This document shows, piece by piece, positions 55,742-64,000 of a DNA stretch of 64,000 nucleotides. Position numbers and translations under genes: made by a program. Numbering within the stretch: position 1 is the stretch's first letter; the number at the start of each line of letters is the position of its first letter. The notes beneath the pieces are model-generated. The model was not told the DNA's origin. It did not search any database and saw nothing but the letters and a program-made list of their open reading frames with translations. Source of the stretch: Limnoperna fortunei (taxonomy: Eukaryota; Mollusca; Bivalvia; Mytilida; Modiolidae); contig OX104122.1 of the NCBI GenBank assembly GCA_944474755.1, positions 23,585,714 to 23,649,713 on the forward strand. Direction: 5' to 3'.

Positions 55742-56699
55742 GTCAGTTATAGACACTCGTCGACACGTCGACTTTAATACTTGGCTGATATCACAGATGT
55801 CGCGTGTGAATTAAAATTTCACATCTTTTCCATCAATATTACGGAGAATGCATATATAAACATTCATGTATATGGTAAACTATTTCCTTGAATGGTAAAA
55901 TATCAAGGAATCGGCAAACTGGGAACGTGTTACGTGTCCTTCTTGCACTCAACGGTTTCCTTTGGCGAATGACGAATATGCTCCTTTTATGTACTAGGTA
56001 TTAATATTTCTTAAATTTGTCAAAATTATCCGATACGAATTATTTACAAATTTTAAATATTCTAAATGGACGTAAATTGAAGTATAACCCTTTCACACTC
56101 GATCATTTTGTCATCTTTTTAAGTCACTATTTTAAATGGTTTGCATTCTTACAAATATTATTATCTACAGCACTAAATCTCGACACGATTTATTTAGAAG
56201 TGGGACATAAACTTGACAGTGCAGGAATTTTTTTAGAAGACAGCCATTTAAGATTTCCGACCCATAATTGAAATCACCATTTAATTTTATTTTTCGACCA
56301 AGAAATACAGCTTTATTAAATCAAGGTATTGCTAATAAAATACAAATAATAAAATATATTGTTTACAGATTTTACCAAAAAGTAAGTTACTCAATTAGTA
56401 TTTCTGATGTTTGCCGAACATTACCGAGTTGTGCTCCATTGAAAAACAATGGACATCCGGGACACCAAATATGCAACGACCTCCAAATATAGCATATTTT
56501 GGTAAATTCTAAGAGACATTGATCTCAGGTAAAGATCAATAAAAAAATAATAAAAGCAATTGTTTGATAACCATGTGCAAGGGATCAACATTTGGTAGTG
56601 CACAAAAATTAAAGATATTATAAACCTATGTAAAAAAAAATCCCAGAATTCAATATTATGCCTTTCATTTTCAAAAATTTTCAGGAACTTTGGCTTATA
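55742..56699. other. Intergenic, no recognised gene
   Basis: An 84-codon open frame at 56017-56271 (+) has no motif I know. The rest is AT-rich. Confidence 0.4.
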
Positions 56700-57061
56700 G
56701 AATATTAAAATTATTGAAAAGCATGTTTTAAATTCCTTTTATGATTATTTGTCTCAAAATAAACTTATAACAATTTGTCAATCAGGCTTCAGACCTAAAC
56801 ATTTGTGTGAAACTGCTCTTATTAGCTTAACAGATAGATGGCTCAAACATATAGATGAAGGGAAATTAACTGGTGTATTGTTTATTGATTTGAGTAAAGC
56901 TTTTGATACGGTCAACCATAATGTTTTACTTAATAAATTAAAATCTTTTGGAATATGTAATAATACATTTTTATGGTTTAAATCATATGTGTCTTCAAGA
57001 GAGCAGTATGTTGGATGGAAAGGTGTGCTATCAACACCAAAACATATTTTAATGGGTCCGT
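56700..57061 (+). mobile_element. LINE reverse transcriptase fragment
   Basis: Open from about 56705. KHVLNSFYDYL, CQSGFRPKHLCETAL, GVLFIDLSKAFDTVNHNVLL and FLWFKSYVSSREQYV are the fingers and palm motifs (RT blocks 1-3, catalytic Asp in FIDLSKAFD) of a jockey/CR1-type LINE. It stops at the point where GVPQGS should begin. It is the complementary part of RT to that kept in the LINE at 27.5-28.7 kb but is too diverged to be the same insertion. Confidence 0.8.
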
Positions 57062-57597
57062 AGAAATACCGCAAAGGACCTCCTTTGTGCACTAAGGACA
57101 CTGAATTGCACTAAGGACATGATAACATAACTTAAAGAGCACAATTAAAATGTTCCAACAAAAAGAATAACATAAATAGTCAGAATTCCAAATATTATTG
57201 ATTTATCTTTATTAATAAAGAAGTTATTGCAATTTTAATCGGCACGTGCCATTCACACAGAGATAATTAGTTAAACACATTGTTTATTGTGTTAAATCAA
57301 CCATGACAAAACACAATCATTAGACGTGCCTTTATTTAATTACAGTAATTAATTTTATAAATAATAGAGTTCAACGTTTATTTATACACATAAATTTTAC
57401 AAAACACACATATATATATATATATATAAACAATATTTTGATACAGTTAAAGTTAATGAATAAATTTCTAATTGTTGTATCGTGGCATTGTTCTTGCCGC
57501 TACGGTTTTAGGTCGACAACGCTGACCTGGCTTACGTGCTAAACGTGTAACTTATGGAATTGACAGTTTTCCATCTTATGATGTTATTTTGTTTGTA
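57062..57597. other. Intergenic, no gene seen
   Basis: AT-rich with an (AT)n run near 57410-57429. No gene supported. Confidence 0.5.
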
Positions 57598-57967
57598 GTA
57601 AATAAAATGTCATCAAAGATACCAAGGTTATTAAAATTTACTACGCCAGACGCGCGTTTCGTCTAATCAGGACTCATCAGTGGCGCTAGAACCCAAACTA
57701 TATTTGAAATCCAAATGAATGAGATGTTGTAGAGCTTTTATCACCAAAATTCCAAAACTTTATACCAAAACCGGCTAAGTCTATCTACACCTTGAAAATA
57801 GAAAAAACCTTAGAATTTAAATAATTTTCGAAATTTCAGGGCAGTAAATTTATACAATGACTATCAATGAAAGAATCAATGATATTCCTGTCAGCACCGA
57901 AGTGTGACTACTGGACTGGTGATACCCTCGGGGACTAATAGTCCACCAGCAGAGGTATCGACCCAGT
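57598..57967 (+). repeat. Dispersed repeat family A, copy 3
   Basis: Starts AAATAAAATGTCATCAAAGA and ends CAGAGGTATCGACCCAGT. About 88 percent identical to copies 1 and 2 by eye. Confidence 0.8.
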
Positions 57968-58244
57968 AAAGTTAGACGATTTTAACAATTTATTGAAGAT
58001 TTTGTCTTTTTTGTGTAGAAGTTTTGGTATTCCAAAAATTTTGGTAAAGTGGGATGTATCAATGTCAGGAAATTAAAGAGTTTGTCATTAAAACTATTCA
58101 ATTTGAACAGTAACAAATTTCGATATTTGATAACATAGCTGTTCATATTAATAAAAATAAGAGATGGAGGCGAGTCCAAGATATTTGTCTTGAAACAACA
58201 AAACCTTTCCAAGATAGGGGCCTATAACACCATTCTTGTAATAC

Positions 58245-58451
58245 CTGTATGAGCGTTAAGATCCGTGCAATGGGGAAGCCATCAGCACCTGAATGGCGAG
58301 CTAGACGCTCAATCATGCCATGCCTACATGCATAGTACCTAACCCGTCCTTCATTCAGTACGTAATAATTGTACCCTGAAGAGTCGGTTTGATTGTATCC
58401 TTCCTTGGATCTAGCATAACTCCGCTCAAGGCAGTGAATGGCGAATGGAGT
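58245..58451 (-). CDS. Unrecognised exon-like open frame
   Basis: Open for 69 codons on the - strand up to a donor-like CAG|GTATTA. It reads HCLERSYARSKEGYNQ, later YYVLNEGRVRYYACRHGMIE and ADGFPIARILTLIQ. Base composition is less AT-rich than its surroundings, as expected of coding DNA. No acceptor or in-frame ATG is seen at its 5' end, where a TAA lies in an AT repeat. I do not recognise the protein. A second frame overlaps it (with SGVMLDPRKDTIKPTLQGT), so the reading frame is uncertain. Confidence 0.25.
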
Positions 58452-60251
58452 TTATATATATGTGTGTGTATGACTTGAATAGGAATGTTTGCCACCAGCT
58501 CTCCGTTATTTCCAAAATATTTTCAATATTGAAGCCTTTGTAGTGTGTGGTAATAGCTATAAACAGTTGGAAGATTCCACGGTCGCCACGCCATTGTGAA
58601 TTAATGACGAAAATTTCTATGTTATGAAATTGCACTTCGTACGTGTAAAACGATAATAATAAAGCAAGAGGACCCTACACAATTATTTATAATTTTTTTA
58701 GTTCGGTTTAATTAAATACTGTCGATTTGAGTAAAATCTTTAACATCATCGCATCGCAATCACTATGTACTTAATTCGAAAATTGGGAAATATATTTTCA
58801 AACAGGATTATTTGAATATTTTGCAACAAGGAAATGGTAACTATAGTAAAACTTATTAAAGGAGGGACGATTCGTGTTTCTGGTAACCTTGGTTTATAAG
58901 TCTATCCCGAAGAAATTTGTGTCGTTTTTAAAAGTCAGGATTCTCACTGCAATCTCATGCATATATGATCAATTGGGAAATATAGACACCGTATGCGGGA
59001 GAAGCTGGATTATTGCTGCACAATTCAGGAAAATTTATAATTTTGAAATAAAAATCGTCTCGTTTGTTGTAATTTCTTGTGCTGCAATGATCAATTCGAG
59101 GTGTTAGTCTAAAGAGAGGTAGTTTACGCTATCTCTGTGGTTTCTTTAATTTCCGGTTCTGAAGGATACATTAACGGAATCCACTTAGAAAAGTGAGTGT
59201 TGTTAATTGAAAGTGCATCATCAATATACATGTATCTATTTTTACAGTAAAGCTTTTGCTATCCTCTTGTCTTTAATACGAAGATGAAGAAATTCATTGG
59301 AACCAATCGGCAAGGAGTGATGAATAGTTTGTTCCCGTTGTAATTCAGATTACATGCTCAAAAACACATCCTCAACAATTTACAAATATGTTTCGATCTG
59401 AAAATCTATCATTCCATAAACCCGTTGTTAGTTAAATTACGTATTATTGTACCCTAAACGTACATATTTGTAGAGATATGTGGAAGCTAAGGCTTTATAT
59501 ATGATTTCTTGACGACAGGGTTTTAGTTTATCATGAGGCAAGGTTGAGGTGGTATAAGAGTTAAAAATCAATGGTTCAAACAGATGAAATTTAAAATGTA
59601 AATTCAAGTGTTGTGTGACGTTGTGGTATATTAAAGGAAACACATAAAATTGCGTATTTAGTACTTTTATAACTATTAACGAATGTTGTTTTTATTTTTT
59701 CATCAAATTCCATAGATCTAATTTGAAGTTTATTATTAAGTTAAATATTGATCTAAAATGTATGTTCATATACGGATTTTATTCTCTCAAATGATTAATT
59801 GTCACCAGTAAGTGTTAAAAGATCTTCTCTACCACCCGTTGTACCTTCCAAAATTATTTACATAAGAAATTGTGTCACGTTAAGTGCTGTATTAAAGTAT
59901 TTTGCATAAGTTCATACAATTTAATATTCTGGGAATTTTTATGTGTTGAAAAGTGAACACGTCATAACTGAATTGTGTTCAATACTTTATTCGCGTGAAT
60001 TTGTGAACTTTCATGCAGTCAGTTTGATTTCATAGAAATTACCATTCAATAAAAAAGTTCTAACTAAAATGCATATTTATCATATTTATATATCCTATTT
60101 AGTCGGTAAATTTTTCCGTATGAAATAGTTTATAAACGCATTATTATTCTTTATCAGTACTGATATCCTCGATGTTTGGTTTTAATGGGGTTTAACGCTA
60201 CTTTTAAAATGTATAAATTTGCCATCTATATGTGACGTGCATATATCTTGT
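58452..60251. other. Intergenic, no recognised gene
   Basis: AT-rich, several short open frames without motifs. Confidence 0.45.
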
Positions 60252-60440
60252 GAATGAAGCCGGAGTTCCCTTTGTAACACCGGATCTTTGGAAGGAAATT
60301 GGTCAATATTTATTAATTAAGGTCGGAGTTGAGCACACCCAGTCCGCAGGAATTCAAAAACCTGCAACCTAAGTGCTTAGAGGTGTGTGAACAGTATTAG
60401 ATGACTAAAGACCTAAATCACACGCCCACCTAGGCACCTA
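60252..60440 (-). mobile_element. Meta-type SINE, decayed
   Basis: GAAGCCGGAGTTCCC, TTAATTAAGGTCGGAGTTGAGC and the head remnant CACGCCCACCTAGGCACC in reverse order. Many indels. Confidence 0.5.
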
Positions 60441-61261
60441 TCCCTCTTGAAAAATAATGTTACTGTAGATATTATTTTACTACTTTATTGTTTTTCAGTT
60501 TTTTAAATAATTAAAAGACTCGTTTTGTATGCTAAAGAAAAAAATGAAACATCTTAACAATACTTTTACAAATATAAATATTTCGAATTTATTCTTTGGT
60601 TTAAGGAGAGGTATGTTACATTAAACAAACTAATTTTAGTGTTAGTGTTAAGTGCATAAAAAAATTCCACATTACATCTTTCAGGTAAAAATTGTATATA
60701 TAAGTATATTAATAACCAATAAGCTTCCTTTACTAAAATATTCCTTGTAAACACTCTTAACATGATGCATTTTTGTTTTTGGTTTATATACCGCCGTTTT
60801 CAAAACTAATAATCCTACCTTAAATTATGCTGTAGGTGCGTGAATGGTGATAACTTGTTAATATAAACTATGGGGCGCGTCATTCAGCTATTAAAGAAAT
60901 ACCAATACATTCGGGAGTAAAACAAAATAGTTGACATTAAATAAATACAGAGGCACATGCCGCAAAATATCATAGTGGTGTCACTGCCAAATAAGTTTGA
61001 AACGTGGGACATGGGCAGATGGATGTTTTGTTAACTTAAATAACACAATTTTAGTAAGAAGCTATCACAGTTGGTATACCTTTAGTTGCAAACTCTGTAT
61101 GATACATTTATAACATTTAAAACAATAAAATCTATAATTTTTCATAGATCGGACGTCGTCTGTATCTCTAAATCTGAAAGTTAACGAAATGTTTATTTTT
61201 CCCTCCATCGTGATACAATTATTGACTACATTTCGTGTCATATGAGTTCAAAAACAATTAT
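60441..61261. other. Intergenic, no gene seen
   Basis: AT-rich sequence without recognised features. Confidence 0.5.
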
Positions 61262-61625
61262 GAACAGAGGGCAGCATCGTTAGTTTCAAGTGTTGTGCGG
61301 GCAGAGGGTTGCATCGTTAGTTCCAAGTGTTGTTGGGCAAGGGCTGCATCGTTAGTTCCAAGTGTTGTTGGGCAGAGGGCTGCATCGTTAGATTCAAGTG
61401 TTGTGCGGGCAGAGGGCTACATCGTTAGTTCCAAGTGTTGTTGGGCAGAGTAATATACATCGTTAATTCCAAGTGTTGTTGGGCAGAGGGCTGCATCGTA
61501 AGTTTCAAGTGTTGTTGGGCAGAGGGCTGCATTGTTAGTTCCAAGTGTTGTTGGGCAGAGGGCCGCATCGTTAGTTCCAAGTGTTGTTCGGCAGAGGGCT
61601 GCATCGTTAGTTCCAAGTGTTGTGC
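61262..61625. repeat. 36-bp minisatellite, ten units
   Basis: Units of GGGCAGAGGGCTGCATCGTT plus AGTTCCAAGTGTTGTT, with one unit shortened (ATATACATCG). The 36-base period is a multiple of three, giving open frames on both strands that I do not call as genes. Confidence 0.9.
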
Positions 61626-62373
61626 AAATTGTATGCTGAATATACTAAATTAAGTTGAACGAATGTATTATTGATTAAAAAGTACATGATAATATCTTCT
61701 TTAGTAAATATTCACTTTTTGGAATAGGACATTGTTCAACCATAAACTTCTTATTTGTATCGTGGAGTTCAACTAATGCCATTACGTAAATCCTCAAAAC
61801 GCGCTGCTCAACTTTCCAAAGAAAAAAATAAGAGAGCAATATGTTACCAGAATATATGCTATATACAAGTTTTGTCTGTGGATATTTGGATTTGCTGCAG
61901 GTTATCTGCAGGTATATTAATTGAATAATACATCAAAGTAGATGATTAGAATTTCAGTAATTCCTACATAAAATACCTAAAACAGAATACCAAAATCCAC
62001 ATCAGGAAAATATTTCAGGTCTTTTTATTTGTAAATGAATATTAATTATCTCGAAATGAAACAATCATATTATAAAATTGTGTCCTGGATCATATTTTAA
62101 ATGGATAAGAACCAGTATCCGAAATTGAGGGTTAGTACATTATCACATTAAAATTGCATTGCTTTATTTGGAGTTAACTCATAAATGAAAGAGAAAAAGA
62201 GCCAATGTTTTTATTTCTTTTTGGACGGCTTACATTTTCCGACATTAACCATATTCACGTTTTACTATACATTATTAACGTATTAGTAACGTGGAACATT
62301 TTCGTGTTATTCCATTTATTGCTAGACAATTCGTGTGTACCTGCTTTCTTATTATCTTGTATACAAGTTTTAT
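61626..62373. other. Intergenic, no gene seen
   Basis: AT-rich sequence without recognised features. Confidence 0.5.
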
Positions 62374-62634
62374 CTAGGGGCCTCAGTTGCCGTATGGTTA
62401 AGCTAGTTCGTCTACAATTGATCACGTGGTCTGTCAACACTGTGCATGCAGGTTCGATCTAACTGCGGGAAGTGTGCGCTCGACTCCAATCTTAATTGAC
62501 AAGAATTGCCAGTTTTCCTACCGAAGGTCGGAGGTTTTCTCCGTGTACCCCAGCTCCCCCTCCTCCAATTTGAACTGGACGCATGATATAGCTGAAAGGT
62601 TGCTGAAAGTGGCATTCAAACAAACAAAACAACC
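62374..62634 (+). mobile_element. Meta-type SINE, full length
   Basis: Head GGGGCCTCAGTTGCCGTATG (box A altered), box B GGTTCGATCT, spacer CTTAATTGACAAGAATTGCC, core and GGCATTCAAACAAAC end. Confidence 0.8.
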
Positions 62635-62655
62635 CTGCATATATAAATTCGTAAT

Positions 62656-62845
62656 AAAATAAAATGTCATCAAAGATACCATGGTTAATGGAATTTACTA
62701 CGCCAGACGCGCGTTTCGTGTAACCAAGACTGATCATTGGTGCTCGAACCCAAACAATATTTAAAATCCAAATGAATGAGATGTTGTAGAGCTTTTATCA
62801 CCTAAGTTCCAAAACTTTATATCAAATCCGGCTAAGGCTATCATG
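62656..62845 (+). repeat. Dispersed repeat family A, copy 4 (5' half)
   Basis: AAATGTCATCAAAGATACCA onward to ATCCGGCTAAGGCTATC. The 3' half is missing. Confidence 0.75.
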
Positions 62846-64000
62846 CTGTAACCAAAATATTCAGACGGAATAGTTCATTATTAAATAATTATCGTTCAAA
62901 ACTATTGACAACTTAAATACATTGTTTGCCTCTATTTAATTCCGTTTGGATAAACTAGTTTTTTTTCTGATCCTCATTAACAAACAATAAAGTATTTTAA
63001 TTAACACTTTGCAATATCCTTTGCTCGTGCACAACAGTTGTAAACACTCTTAGCTTTATTGCTAAATTTTCTACACTAACACGCATCAGATAAATCTCTG
63101 GTAACGGATAGATAAATCATTTGTTAGTAGTGGATTTATAATTTAAAGCCGCCGTCGCGTACGTAAGGCGACAAAAAGCGTATACCATGCGTATATTCTG
63201 ACCGAAAACTATATTTGGTCAAATTTGTATAGTGTCCACTTAAATTTTTCGCTTTTTAAAATACTTAAAAGTATGTTGCTCCATACAGTCTAAATCCCAA
63301 TCTCGATCGCGATTTTATTCTCAGGCTTTTATCAATTCGTGAATCGCGACGAAATCTAGAGATGCGAAACTATATATTATTATCGCTACAAACTTTTCAT
63401 CTCAAACATGATCAGTATTTAGGATTTCCCATTTATATTTTTATGCCGTACTTTCGTTTTTAATACAAGTTTGAATTTTGATATGTTCTCTCAAATATAT
63501 AACAGCTTGCTTTTAATATCGCAAATTTAGCGGTGGTACAGTATGCAAAGAAAATTAATTGATAGTTGTATTAACCTATTTTAAGAGACGTGGTCAGTAA
63601 GCTATAATATATTACATTGTTGTATAGTTTTATAGAAGATAGGAATCATGCTTGCTTATCAACCTTCTGTTATTAATTTAAGTACACCCATTGTAATTTA
63701 CAACGGTTCTCTCTTCCCGGAAATCATAAAACATATCAGATAACAACATTTGATTTCCAGTTTTTAAAGAACAAATTGCTTTTACTAAAAGTATAATGAT
63801 TTGATGAGTTAACGGATCTTGACGAATTTCCTGTCATCAACTGGATTTATTAGTTCCGATTTACAGCCAATGGTAAACTGCGTTTCAGGTAATGTTCTTT
63901 AATAACAGTATATCGATACAGAGCGGACAGAATGTTTCGCATTTCTAGATATCAAATCAAATGTTAGCTTGAAGTTAGTTTATTTAGTTGATGAAATTTG
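62846..64000. other. Intergenic, no gene seen
   Basis: AT-rich DNA up to the window edge. No repeat or exon I can support. Confidence 0.5.

Noticed and set aside
61235..61653. Open frames on both strands over the 36-base repeat
   Set aside because: Explained by the repeat period; both strands open equally.

Overview
The window looks like nuclear DNA of a bivalve mollusc, most likely a mussel-like species. This is inferred from several things seen together: AT-rich sequence, short GT-AG exons in long introns, at least sixteen copies or remnants of a tRNA-derived SINE with a Meta-domain-like core and a CAAA-type tail, a lustrin-type cysteine-rich exon, a TIR-domain immune-type gene, and very dense minisatellites, foldback elements and retroelements. 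There are no bacterial operons, CRISPR arrays, rRNA genes or functional tRNA genes.

Region 1-18.7 kb (+ strand) is the 3' part of one large TIR-domain gene. Nine exons (897-18273) join in one frame (1194 nt, 397 residues plus stop). The protein runs from the second half of a TIR domain, through a charged linker and a conserved-looking C-terminal module, to a basic tail ending in the CaaX-type tetrapeptide CSVM. Three of its introns carry tandem repeats that abut exon borders. Two of these repeats have copied the splice site itself: the exon B donor, and the exon G acceptor in a 7.4-kb 41-bp array that also carries three copies of a foldback-containing spacer.

Region 18.7-27.5 kb is gene-poor: SINEs (including a tandem SINE pair with a thrice-repeated target site), a roughly 165-bp satellite, two copies of one MITE-like family, and weak exon candidates. 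At 27.5-30 kb on the - strand lie a 5'-truncated, frameshifted LINE and a diverged two-part PHR-like coding region. A two-exon transcript-like unit of unknown nature lies at 30.9-31.7 kb (+). From 31.9 to 37 kb there are dispersed repeats and a large foldback.

Region 37.2-46.5 kb (- strand) is a nest of two transposons. A P-element/THAP9-like transposase gene (two exons, one frameshift at an A7 run, no THAP finger seen) abuts a decayed Ty3/Gypsy element. The Gypsy element has gag, three zinc knuckles, protease, reverse transcriptase and a broken RNase H. It also carries an SGNH-hydrolase-like ORF between the primer-binding site and gag, which is the most unusual coding content in the window.

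Region 47.4-55.7 kb (- strand) has a terminal exon encoding a lustrin-type six-cysteine module, a possible TATA box with a signal-peptide-like first exon 8 kb upstream, and between them a 6.3-kb 54-bp minisatellite with about 118 units. The rest, to 64 kb, holds another LINE fragment, repeats, a 36-bp minisatellite, a SINE and AT-rich DNA without recognisable genes.
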